Below, piece by piece: positions 45,701 to 57,395 of a stretch of 64,000 nt of DNA; position 1 is the stretch's first letter, and every line of letters begins with the position of its first letter. The notes beneath the pieces were generated by a model that was not told the origin of the DNA, searched no databases, and saw only the letters and a list, made by a program, of their open reading frames with translations. Position numbers and translations under genes: made by a program. This stretch comes from Gigaspora margarita (lineage: Eukaryota > Glomeromycota > Glomeromycetes > Diversisporales > Gigasporaceae), in the NCBI GenBank assembly GCA_009809945.1, contig WTPW01000508.1, positions 140,436-204,435 on the forward strand. Reading direction: 5' to 3'.

Positions 45701-45974
45701 AGTTGTTAAGCTATTAACATTTTGTTATAAGTTGTGTTATTTGTTATTTATTTTTTTTGGGAATTTTTTGTAGTAATGCAATATATTTTTTCTATAAGTA
45801 AATTTGTAAATTTGTGGTAATATAATTTTGTTTTTATATAAATAAATTTAATAAATTCAGTGATATAGCTTTTAAATAAATGCTTCTAAAATGTTTTTTT
45901 TTTATTTTTATATAATTTTTTTTTGAACTTTCTTCAGAAATTTACCTGAAGTTGCTGTTGGCAGTTTTTATTAA

Positions 45975-46836
45975 GGTCATTGGTTATAAGAACCCAGAGG
46001 GCCCCTATATCTTTTTATTATATGGGCTATTTCCTAAGTTATCTTAACAATCTATAAACTATCTGTTCCTCTCTAATTCTATACTTAGCATTTCAAACCT
46101 TTCTATTCTTACTATACCCATCTGTCAGAGTTCTTGGCTTCTAACCCAATTCAATTTTTCAGAAATTTTCACCCTGGCAGCCAACAGAATTACTCTACTT
46201 TCCATTCAACTCTTTATAGAGGACCTCAATGTAATTGGCTCCTATAGTAGTTCATATTTGACCCCAACAAAGTTTACCTTCCATCCTAACCTTCTCAAAG
46301 TTCTTTTTGGTCATCATTCTATTTTAGAAAAGTGCAGGTCTTCCTAAGCACAGATCCTGCAAATTCCTTTTTTTATTAGATTGGTATGATATACTTCTAG
46401 ATTGTTTACAACAACTAGATAATATCTGGAAAACCTATTTACAACTGGAGGCTTTAACTAAGACTGTTCTATTTTGTTTCTAACCAGATTTAACTGGTTG
46501 ACCTATTTACAACTAGAGTATTTAACTGGAACTGTTTGAGTTTTCTTACAACTAGAATTTCACTTAAAGTGTCTTGATTCAACTGGAATTTTGCCAGAAG
46601 TATTCTTTTTGACTTCAACTAGAATTCCACCAGAAGTGTCCTGAACTGCCTGGATTTCTACTAAGAAAATTTTTTGTGGCTAAGCTGTTGATCATGGTCC
46701 TAGCATCCTAGTTCAGCTCATTTGTCTCATGACCTCATATAGCTAATTTTTGTCCTTTAGTAGAGCTTGAACTGGCGAACTTATGATAACAATCAGCTAA
46801 TGTCCTGGGAGTACAACCACTATGCTATCGACCCAT
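45975..46836 (-). mobile_element. tRNA-headed SINE-like element, second subfamily
   Basis: On minus, from 46836: GGGTCGATAGCATAGTGG (A-box-like), then CCAGTTCAAGCTC (B-box-like, about 46763-46775), then a body with several diverged direct repeats (GAATTYTAGTTGAAG / CCAGTTGTAAATAGG words). It is clearly tRNA-like at the head, but only loosely similar to the elements at 1130-2062 and 54998-55818. CpG is nearly absent. Confidence 0.5.
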
Positions 46837-47538
46837 GGGCTATTATATAATATTTTAATATTATCAATAATAAAAAAATAAGTGCATGTGATCAAATTTG
46901 TTTGTGCTAATCATGGATTGCCATATAAGAATTCATTAAGTGATTTGATTGGATGATCACTGGAATGGCAAAAATAATTTGCCATCTAGGTAGCACATAG
47001 ATAACTCCAATTCTAATATGTAAAAATGCAGGATTGCATAATGATCATATTGTATAATAATGCATTAAGCAATGCAAAGCCAAAACAAATCTGTATTTAC
47101 ATATCTCTAGTTACTACTATCTTTATGCATGGAACTATTTTGCTATATCTTTCTAACTTGATATAATTCTTTTTTTTTTGTTCACTTTTATATATCTAAT
47201 AAGACAAACAAAAATTGTCAATCTATACAACTGGTACCAAAAATGTTGAAGCCTTGAGAGAAACTTTGAGAACCTTGCATGCCAATTTAACTACTGAGCC
47301 ACAAGCATTAAAAGACCTTTCTCTCTCTTCCACTTTATTAAATTTGGTTGTGTATTTGTTTTTATTAATAAGAAAATGTATAAACTTCTGAGTTTTATTT
47401 TAATTACTCTTATCAATTGTATAATGTTTGAGTTTTTTATATTGGAAAGTTATATAGAGACAATAATTATTAATTTGGGTTTTAATTTAACAATAAAAAA
47501 TGCTGATTATGAAGTTGAAATGTAATTTTATTTATATA
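46837..47538. other. Dispersed-repeat tail and a weak tRNA-like head
   Basis: 46940-47005 repeats 829-900 (GATTTGATTGGATGATCACT...GGCACATAGATAACT). On minus near 47310-47240, GTGGCTCAGTAGTTAAATTG then AAGGCTTCAACA looks like a decayed tRNA-derived head, too degenerate to call. No protein-coding gene. Confidence 0.35.
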
Positions 47539-47824
47539 CTATCGGCCCTCCCCAAAACAATCCTGTCAAAATCGATAACCTGTCAAATCTGATAAAAACT
47601 TAATCCACCAAGTTGGTACCTGATATATAAATCAAATACTGTTGGCCCTCCCCAAACTGATCCTGTTAAAATCAATAACCTGTCAAATCTGATAAAAACT
47701 TAATCTACCAAGTTAGTACCTAATATATAAATTTAATAGTTTATAATGTTTTCAAATCTGATAACCTTCCAAAACTGATACAAAACCTGTTCACCAATTA
47801 TACCAGTTTGGGAAGAGCTAACAG
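47539..47824. mobile_element. CTGTCGGCCC-family MITE, copy 2, with partial duplicate
   Basis: A full copy (about 47641-47824) is directly preceded by a ~100-bp partial 5' copy starting CTATCGGCCCTCCCC at 47539. Both start after TA, and the right end is followed by TA (47825-47826). The right TIR is decayed (CCAGTTTGGGAAGAGCTAAC). Confidence 0.7.
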
Positions 47825-48349
47825 TATTTGTTAAAATTTATTTACAAACTAAATATATGCAATGTTTAATATTCAATATTAAGATCTGCCTATTTCTTTA
47901 GCAATAGTTAGTTTCTTTTATACATTTTTTATATTGTGCTTTTCTATGATTCTCTATAGTAAATAAGATTAAGAAATTACAAATTATAAAGCAATAGCTT
48001 CAAAAGACTAAAAAAATAAAGTAATAACTAGCTAATCATTGTGAAATGTAATAATGGAAAGAAAATGAAGCTATAAACATGTATGGTTTTATAAATATAT
48101 AGAAAATAAAGTAATAATATATGAAGAAAAATGTAGTTTTTGTTATTAGAAGCTGAACTGGAGTCGACCTCATGTAGTTATTAAAATTTTTTTGAACAAG
48201 TGTGTGCAATGATCATTATGCATCACACCTCTAATCAACAATTTATTTGGTTTGCTTTGATTTTAAAACAAACCAAATAGCAACTGAGCTAGAGTTAGAC
48301 TAAAGCAATAGCCAAAAGACTTTTCTAACCCAAAATTTCACAAGAAATC

Positions 48350-48450
48350 ATTATAGTTTCATTAATTATCAAAGGTTTCATCAATCATCAGGAGTTTCAT
48401 AAATTGTCAGAGTTTTGTCAATCATTAGAGTTTATTAATTATAGGCATTT
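48350..48450. repeat. ~25-bp minisatellite related to 8155-8330
   Basis: About four units of TTTCATCAATCATCAGGAG-like sequence (TTTTGTCAATCATTAGAG and so on). The neighbourhood 47825-49250 holds no recognisable gene. A TTTGGTTTGCTTTGATTTTA hairpin lies at about 48249-48281. Confidence 0.6.
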
Positions 48451-49019
48451 TGTCTATATATGGGGACAAAATTATTTTGGGCTTGAATACCCAAAATTAA
48501 AATTTGAAGCAAAATTGTTTTTGACCCATTTTACTTAAAAAATAAAATTATTTGATACTTTTTTTGAATAGATAAAAATTATAAAGAACATATCTATATA
48601 AGATTTATTTGTTCTTTCTTATAAAAAATTTTAATTTTCTCTAATGAAGATGAAATAGGCCTTTTCAAAAATCAATTTCGGTGCCATTACTAATTTTGTC
48701 AACTATTAATTGTTTTACCAATATAAACTATTTTTATTATCACAAAAATAGGTTTATCAAGTATTATTAGTTTGGGCATATGTTAGCAAACTTATTGGTT
48801 TTGAGTTTTGTTTATAATCCATTACATTTTCTTTTTGCCTTATAAGAAAATTAATATAGATAGTAGTACAGATTGGTATTAGGAATGCTCAAAATGGCAT
48901 GGTTCATATTAGCATGTACAGAAACATTTTATAAAATAATATAGTAAAATAGCACAAATATTATAGCAAAGAGTAGCATATAATATTATGTTATATTAAA
49001 TAGCATGTTCAAATAACAC

Positions 49020-49200
49020 ATGTGTATAGACTTTTGCATGGGCCTGGGCTATCCATGGGTACCTATGGGTAGTACCATAAGGGTTGGGCCAGAATATTAA
49101 TTTCTGGGCCCTTAGATAAAGATAAGGGCTCTAGGTGCTGGGCACTTACAAAGCTAAGTGTGGCCTAGATTATACTGCTTACTGCCCATGAGTACTAGTT
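49020..49200. repeat. Degenerate GGGCC/CCATGGGTAC-rich patch
   Basis: Repeated CATGGGCCTGGGC, CCATGGGTACC, TAAGGGTTGGGCC, CTGGGCCCTTAG and CTGCCCATGAGTAC words. Composition is like the simple-repeat interiors of the hAT-type MITEs, but no convincing TIR or target duplication was found. Confidence 0.45.
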
Positions 49201-50574
49201 AACACATTTCATATGACCAATAACCAATTATAATATAGTTGCATAATATAAGCATGGCGGACATTTGTTTTAATTGGTTAAAAAAATGTAAACAAGTAAA
49301 CAATATGCATAATATAGATCATTATATAAATTTAGATATTTAATATAACAGTATAATCTAATATAAATAAAATTTAAACAAGTACAGAAAATTATATAAT
49401 TTTTTTAAAAAGAAAAGTTTTTAATCTATTATTATGTTCTATCTAAATATATTGTATAATAGCTAATAAATTTTTAGAAAATAAGTTGTAAGAATCATAA
49501 AATCAGTACAAATAAGAAATTAATAATAGATCCATAGATTATTTCAAATATTTTGATTAATAAATAATATTAACTGAATCAACTTGAATAAAAAACTGTT
49601 TATTGACCAAATCATGGAGAATAAATCAATAAAACTAATAAGTGTATACATTGTTTTTTAAATACTTTAATTAACAAATTACTTTATAATTACTGGTTAA
49701 GGCCATTCTCAAGCACCTCACTCAATGGATCAGATGTAAATTTTTAATTAGTCAGAAATTAAATAAATCAATCGATTAACAAATCAATAAAATACAAACC
49801 ACCTTTTTTATCCAAAAATTTTTACCATTGATAAAGATCGCTCAAGCATTACTTTTACATTTTAATAACATCAAATATAATAAACAATGAATTTACAACA
49901 AAAGTCACTAACCGGTCTAAAAAAATAGCCACTTTATTTTTAATGCTCGAAGTTTTTAAAACAAATAATTGGCACCTTGATATGAACATAATTAATACAA
50001 CCCATCTTTTAACATGGCCTAAATTTACCCAAATAAAGTGACTTAATGAGAAATGGCAGATAATTTATAATCTTACGTAATTTAATATACTGTATAATCA
50101 TCAATTAAATCAATAAAATAAGAAATCAAATTAGAAGTGAATAAATATTGCTTATTTTTCGCAATGGCAGCCCTCATAAAGATTTTCAAATTTATAACCA
50201 TCACTGGTCTTTTACACGCTTTGGAAGAAAATCCCATAGCCATGAAACTTAAATAAATTAAGTTGTACCTAATTTTTTATAAATTTTATTATAAAGTTTA
50301 TTCAAACTATATATTAAATAAATATACCGATATAAATTCTTTAATAATATTGTATTTATTTTTATTTAACATTTTCTAAAATTTTAAAACTATGCTATAA
50401 AATAATAGATCAACTATTACAATTCCTTGATGTTTGCCTAAATTAATAGCATTATATATTTGCTAGAAAATTATTATGTCTGTAAAATAGTCAATACCAA
50501 AACGAATTTATATGATATGACAGATAAATAAATAATTATCCATTTATATATTACCTCGCCAATTACAAAATACT

Positions 50575-53260
50575 TTAGTACATTGTAGAGCTGAAGGTGT
50601 AGTTTCTATAACCTTCCAGAATCCATCAGAAAAACAGGAGATCCAGATTATTTAACTAACAATCACTTTGTAGACACCATATTTCACTGACAATTATTCA
50701 CCAAGTTCATTTCACTGAAGCTTATTTCATCAAATTTTTTTTTATAAATTATACTAACTTCAACACTAATTCTAGTCTGACCCTAATGGTATTGATCAGA
50801 ATTACCTTTCTGTAAAATGAGCTTTGATAAAATAAATGTCAGTGAAATGAACTTGTCGGTGAATAATTGTCAGTAAAGTGTGGTGTCTACTAAGTGATTG
50901 CTGGTGAAATAATCCGGATCCGAAAAAAGTTATAATAAAATAAATTAGCGCGTAAACCTTTTGAATTACCAAGTTTAATACATATTGGTTAAATTGAAAC
51001 GTCAAACATATCTTTCATCCAACTTCTGAATTACCTTGTAATTACCTGGTATGTTGTAGAGCCGAAGGTGTAGTTTCTATAACCTTCCAGAATTCATACT
51101 CGTGGTCCTGAATTCATTAGAAAAATGAGGGATCCAGATTATTTCACTGACAATCACTTCATAGACACGTTTCACTGACAATTATTTACCAAGTTCATTT
51201 CACCGATAGTTTATTTCACCGAAACTTATTTCATCAACAAGTTTTTTTTTACTAACTTTAACTCTAATTCAAGCCTGACCCTATTGATATTGATCAGGAT
51301 TACTTTGTTTGTAAAATGAGCTTCAGTGAAATAGACTTGTCGGTCAGTAAAGTGTGGTGTCTACGAAGGGATTGTCAGTAAAATAATCCAGATCTGAAAA
51401 ATAAATAAATTATACTAAAATAAATTAGCATGTAAACCTTTTGAATTACAAAGTTTAATACATATTGGTTAAATTGAAATGCCAAAACATACCTTTCATC
51501 CAACTTCTGAATTACCTTGTAATTATCTAGTATGTTGTAGAGCCGAAGGTGTAGTTTCTATAACCTTCCAGAATTCATATTCGTGGCCCTGAATTCATTA
51601 GAAAAATGAGAGATCCGGATTATTTCACTGATAATCACTTCGTAGACACATTTCGCTGCCAATTATTCACCAAGTTCATTTCACCGATAGTTTATTTTAC
51701 CGAAGCTTATTTCATCAACAAGTTTTTTTTTACTAACTTTAACTCTAATTCGAGCCTGACCCTAATGATATTGATCAGGATTACTTTGTCTGTAAAATGA
51801 GCTTCGGTGAAATAGACTTGTCGGTCAGTAAAGTGTAGTGTCTACGAAGTGATTGTCGGTGAAATAATTCGGATCTGAAAAATAAATAAAATTATACTAA
51901 AATAAATTAGCATGTAAACCTTTTGAAATAGCATATTTACCAAGTTTAATACATTTAGTTAAATTAAAACGCCAAAACATACCTCTCATCTAACTTCTGA
52001 ATACCTTGTAATTACCTGGTATGTTGTAGAGCCGAAAGTGTAGTTTCTATAACCTTCCGGAATTCATACTTGTGGCCCTGAATTCATTAGAAAAATGGGA
52101 ATCCAGATTATTTCACTAACATCACTTCGTAGACAAATTTCGCTAACAACTATTCACCAAGTTCATTCCACTGATAGTTTATTTCACAAAGCTTATTTCA
52201 TCAAGTTTTTTTTACTAACTTTAACTCTAATTCGAGTTTGACCCTTAATGATATTGATCAGGATTACTTTGTCTGTAAAATGAGCTTCGGTGAAATAGAC
52301 TTGTCAGTCAGTAAAGTGTGGTGTCTACGAAGTGATTGTTAGTGAAATAATCCGGATCTGAAAAGTAAATAAGTTATAATAAAATAAATTAGCATGTAAA
52401 CCTTTTGAAATAGCATATTTACCAAGTTTAAAACATTTAGTTAAATTGAAACGCCAAACATACCTCTCATCTAACTTCTGAATTACCTTGTAATTACCTG
52501 GTATGTTGTAGAGCCGAAGGTGTAGCTTCTATAACCTTCCAGAATTTATATTTGTGGCCCCGAATTCATTAGAAAAATAAGTTAAAATAGATTAGCATTG
52601 TAGATCTTTATATTTACCAAATTTAATACAGATTGGTTAAATTGAAACGCCTAAACATATTTCTTATCTAACTTTTGAATTACTTTGTCAATTACCCGGC
52701 ATGTTGTAGAGCTGAATGTGTAGGTAATTTCTAAATTTTTATATTATAACCTTCCAGCAGCATTCATATTCGTGGCCCTGAATTCGTTAAAAAGACAAAT
52801 AAGTTAAAATAGATTAGCATTGTAAATCTTTATATTTACCAAGTTTAATACAGTTTGGTTAAATTGAAATGCCTAAACATACCTCTTGTCTAACTTCTGA
52901 GTTATCTTATCAATTACCTGGTATGTTGTAAAGCTGAAGGTGTAGTTTCTATAACCTTCCAGAATTCATATTCATGGCCTTGAATTTTTAGCAAAATTAA
53001 GCTAAAATAGATTAGTGTTGTAAATATTTATATTTAATACATATTGGTTAAATTTTGAAATACCTAAACATACCTCTAAAACGGGAAAAATATTGATTTG
53101 CTGCTAGAAAAAATTATTGCTTCTAGCTTCTGAATTACCTTGTCAATTACCAAATTATTTTAGTATATTGTAGAGCCAAAGGTGTAGTTTCCAAATATTT
53201 ATATAATTATCTTTCAGAATTCGTACTTGTGGCCCCGAATTCTAGTCAATTATAATAAAG
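50575..53260. repeat. Tandem array, eight units, four carrying a foldback element
   Basis: The landmark GTAGAGCCGAAGGTGTAG recurs near 50586, 51058, 51536, 52027, 52509, 52705, 52929 and 53168. The first four units are about 475-490 bp because each contains a ~270-290-bp foldback element; the rest are about 195-240 bp. Shared flanks are TTCTATAACCTTCCAGAATT, TTCGTGGCCCTGAATTCATT, TTTGAATTACCAAGTTTAAT and CCAACTTCTGAATTACCTTG. The 64-67-residue frames are repeat translations. Confidence 0.85.
50637..50928. mobile_element. Foldback element with phased TTTCACTGACAA arms
   Basis: GATCCAGATTATTT-ACTNAC at the left is matched by GTGAAATAATCCGGATC at the right. Within the arms a TTTCACTGACAA / TTTCACCGA word recurs about every 18-20 bases, and the loop contains AACACTAATTCTAGTCTGAC. 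Repeated copies lie at about 51109-51393, 51607-51874 and 52090-52360 in the same tandem array. A related element is at 61690-62270. Confidence 0.75.
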
Positions 53261-54015
53261 CCTGCTATGCTATACACGGGTACTTTGGTGAATAGAATAT
53301 GGTAATATAAAAAATAAGCTATTCGACATCATGAATCTTTAATACAATCGTTGACATCCTTATTTCCACTTGTCTATTCCTGTGGCATCTTCTAGAGCCG
53401 CGAATTTGGCACTAATATAACAATATGTTCACAATTAAAAAACTTTAAACAGATTGTAATTTATAAAACATGAACAGCTTATCTTAAACACTTTGATTCC
53501 TGTAGAATAATAAAAGTTTAATATATGTTCTTTACATAAAATCAACATAAATAGTGTAGCTTACTTATAGCACCACAAGATCACACGAATTTTCTATAAC
53601 TTGTTGAATGCTATAACTCATGATTCGCTGCATCGCATCACTATTCAGAAGTAGTGTAAACTTCTGATCTAATAAAACTTTTGATGCGACGTATCTAAAT
53701 ATATAGTTTATTTTAAATACTTAAGTAATTAATGTTTTTTATAGCTTAATTAACTCATTTGTTACATATTACTTACCTAATTTTGCTTTCTAAGTAAAGT
53801 TTTTAGTGATAATGATCTATACTGATCTTTTTTCACTAAAGACAGACAAAGAGTTAAAGAATACTATAATATGGGTTTAAAAAAATTTTATTTAGTGAAA
53901 CCACGAGTTGTCAATTGACGATGTGGTTTTTCATAGTAAGTGTTACTGTAAAAAATTTTTTTATGTTGTGTAACTCAGGGACCTTCAAGCCAATCAAATT
54001 GAATGTCCGCCATGC

Positions 54016-54997
54016 TCATAATATATATATAAATATATAAATTTATAATTCTTATATTAGAAAATTTATACAATGTGCACTAAATTGTTGATATCAAATA
54101 CATCAACACTTAATACTTTTAATTACCAATGCCTAATGCTCTAGATTACCAATGCCCAATGATGTAAATTACCAATACCCAACTCTCTAGATTTATCAAT
54201 TTACTAAAGTACTAAATACTAAAAACCAACACACTATAAAGTAAAGTACCAATACATAAAGTACAAGCATACTATAGTAGAAAAACAAAGTATTAGCATA
54301 TACTTACTAGTAGAACTAGTGAAAAGTTACTAACAGTATGTTCTTACTGCAATTTTTATTATTATAATAAGTTCGTTAATTAGTAAATTTTTTTTGTTTA
54401 GTTTGACTAAGCTTTGTAAAAATTTTTTTGAGTAGTTTTGAACACAAATAGAAATATTATAGCAAAATTAATAGAACTTCACAAAATAGTAAAAAAAAAT
54501 ATAAGTTTTAGTTTTTTTTTCAACTTTAAGTATTAATGTGAAGAATCAAAAATAACAAATAAATTTGCTTTGGTTATGATAGTTTTATGTAATTGCATTT
54601 TAATAGGTTTTTTATACACTATAGTTTGAACAATAATGGTATTAGAATATAGACTATATATAACGATCAATTTTAAGATCAATTATAATATAATATAAAT
54701 AAAGTTTTATAAACTGTTCTAAAATGCTAATTTTTATTTATATGCTATACAACTTTTTTATTATATATTAGTTATTTAAAGTTTATACAAAAATTTATAA
54801 TGCTTACAAAAAATAGTACTGACCAAATATCAATCTTTATGTTTTTGATAAAACCTAAGGGTAGTTCAAAGAGTGCTTAAAAAATTGAAAATTAATGTTT
54901 TTTTTCTTATTTTATTTTATTTTATTTTATTTTATTTATTTATTTAATATTATTATAATAAATTCTCCCTGATGTTTAATTAATTATATCTTATAAT
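54016..54997. other. No gene; short tandem repeats
   Basis: An ATTACCAATGCCCAATG(A/C)T repeat at about 54122-54190 and a (TTTTA)n microsatellite at about 54905-54945. The rest is A/T-rich. Confidence 0.6.
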
Positions 54998-55818
54998 GGG
55001 TGTGATGATCTAGAAAAGTGGCCAGGTTGTCAACCCCCAAGCGGCAGGTTGAAAGTTCAAATCCTACTGACGACGATAACAAAAATTAGGCCTGCGTTAT
55101 GGTAACCATGGCTCAGATTAGTTTGGTAAGAAACCTGTAACCTTGGTTTTACCATCTTGAATGGGAGCTTTCAGGTGCAATAGTGTTTGTTACACTAAAA
55201 AATCCAAGGAACTAGAAAAATGGAAACCCATTTAGAAAGTCCCAAATAAGAAGGTAGATTGGATCTCTGATGGTGCTACCATAAATAAGGTCAGTGCTGG
55301 GATCCAAATGAACCTTATAAGGGCAAGGGAGGTACCTAGCAGTTCGGGATCCGAACTGCAAGTGTCAGTATAATGCAGATGCGCCAGTACTAAAAATCTA
55401 TGGATAACTACGAAATAGGATGTGGTGATCTAATGGTACAGTACATTCTGATTGGAGTGTATGAAATCTTCTAACCTCTCGAAGTAAAGTCAGTGTGACA
55501 GGTCTCTTCTGGGCAGGAAAGGTCACTTTCGGGCAGATGATTACAAGCTGGGGGTGTTGGGCCAAGCTTAAAAGAACATAAATAGATGATGGATTAATCG
55601 GCGGAGCATGGACCAGAGGGTTTAAATAGGCAACTTCTATAGTTGGGTTGTAGGTATGGCAGCTAGTATAGAACCTTCGGGCGGACTACTTAAATTAGGC
55701 ACCAAAAGTGCACGTGTGGCTAGTTGTACTCTCATTCATGTAACAATTATTATGTGAAATCAGATATATAATGTGATGCATAGGCACTAGCAAAACTGTC
55801 TAAGATTAAAAAAAAAAA
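54998..55818 (+). mobile_element. tRNA-headed SINE-like retroelement
   Basis: Head: GGGTGTGATGATCTAGAAAA-GTGG (A-box-like) and AGTTCAAATCC (B-box, 55054-55064), then a body of about 740 bp and an A-run at 55808-55818 as 3' tail. A second, weaker tRNA-like start (GATGTGGTGATCTAATGGT) occurs inside near 55417, so the body may be a dimer. The 3' portion (ATAGAACCTTCGGG ... GTGGCTAGTTGTACTCTCAT) matches the minus-strand element at 1130-2062. No reverse transcriptase; mobilisation would depend on a LINE. Confidence 0.7.
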
Positions 55819-56021
55819 TACATCTTATACGTCTTATTTAAATCAATCACATAGATTGATCAGTTTAAGTGATAACCCCTGACCCAATTAATTAATTTTC
55901 ATGACATCATATCCCGTGTACGATCACTATAAATTTAAACCCAATTGAACCATCGGAGCTAAATTGGACCGATATCCATCACTACTATTCCAACTGATAG
56001 TCACAATATATTAGTCTTAAC

Positions 56022-56824
56022 TAGTGATGAGCAAATCCCAAGTTTTTTAAAAATCCTGCGTGGGATTGAGTAGAGTTTTCGAATTTTTCATGATTAATAA
56101 AATATATATATATAAATCATCACCAAGAATGTAATTTCTCGTTAAAATCATAATCATTTCTTATAAACCTTACTGCATTTTATTACAAATATAATACTTG
56201 TATAGATTTTGCCTACTTTTAAAACATTTTAATCTTATAATTATTAAATTTATCAATTCAGATTTGTCTTAATTTTATCAATTTATTTTTAAAATATTAT
56301 TATATTTAAAAATTAAAATGCCAACAAAACGATCAAATCATATAGTGTATAAAAATTTATAAGTAATCAGGTGCATAACGAGATATAAATGTGCTACTGT
56401 AAATTTATAAGTAATAAGATTATATCACACAAAATTATAAATGACTCATAAGAAAATAATCAGGCTTATAATTTCTGATCAAATAGTCACTTTATACTCA
56501 ATAATAATCAATAATAGATTCCTATTTTATTAATAATGACAATTTAAAAATTATATTTCAATATATAGTTTGTGCATTATCTCTGTATGTACAGTATGTA
56601 CGTATATATGTAGAATGAGTAACAAATAAAAAGTTAATGCGTGCATAACATTTTTATTTAAATCAAATACTAATTAGGAATTGGCCCACTTATGTTAAAG
56701 CAGGCCAGATAATTTGTTAATGCGGGCCAAATGATATGCTAATGCAGGCCAGACAATTTTGTATTAAAAATCCCACGTGGGGGTTTTTAAATCCCATGCG
56801 GATCCCACGCATTGCCCATCACTA
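56022..56824. mobile_element. hAT-type element, perfect 8-bp TSD
   Basis: Ends TAGTGATGAGCAAATCCCA and (minus) TAGTGATGGGCAATGCGTGG are flanked by GTCTTAAC on both sides (56014-56021, 56825-56832). Subterminal parts carry repeated AATCCCACGTGGG / GCGTGGGATT words and, at 56690-56755, three GCAGGCCAGATAATTTGTTA-like repeats. No transposase frame in 803 bp. Confidence 0.9.
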
Positions 56825-56925
56825 GTCTTAACTAACATTTTTATAATGGGTTATGTAATTAGGGTAGCTGCACAGTGTGTGACATGGTGCAGGACCAGTA
56901 TGATCATGCAAACAAGTTAAAAACT

Positions 56926-57389
56926 TTACAGAAACTACCTAATTTTTTTCCATTGATTTATTATAATCTTAAAGATTATAATAAAATTATCAAAATTATG
57001 TCTTATAATAATCTTATAATACTTCTTATAATCTTATAATAATCTTAAAATAATCTTATAATAATCTTATCTTATAATAATCTTAAAACCATCTTAAAAT
57101 AATCTTAAAATAATCTTATAGTAATCTTAAAATAATCTTAAAATAATCTTATCATCATCTTAAAAAAATCTTAGTAAAATCTTAAAAACATCTTAAAATA
57201 ATCTTAACCAATAATCATATAATTATCTTATAATAATTTATAATTATTAAACCATAATAATATTATTATTTTTAGATTTTAAATCTTAAAATAATCTTTT
57301 AATTATAAAAAAAATAATATTAATAACTTTAATATTATCTTAAACTATCTTAAACTTATCTAAAAAAAAGTACTAGTTTCTGTAAAGAA
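56926..57389. mobile_element. TIR element with AATAATCTTATAATAATCTTA core
   Basis: CTTTACAGAAACTA at the left is matched by TAGTTTCTGTAAAG at the right. The core is about 20 degenerate ~11-bp words (AATAATCTTAA / ATAATCTTAT). It lies immediately left of the pogo-like element. Confidence 0.6.
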
Positions 57390-57395
57390 TATATA

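Larger units (their letters stand above)
49252..54015. mobile_element. Possible large TIR element (GCATGGCGGACATT...)
   Basis: GCATGGCGGACATTTGTTTT at 49252 is matched by a near-complement ending GAATGTCCGCCATGC at 54015 (about 29-bp TIRs, sharing ATTGG inward). If real, the element is 4.8 kb, with a 2.7-kb tandem array inside and no transposase frame. Alternatively these are two solo ends. 49281-50580 and 53260-53986 are A/T-rich without genes. Confidence 0.4.
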
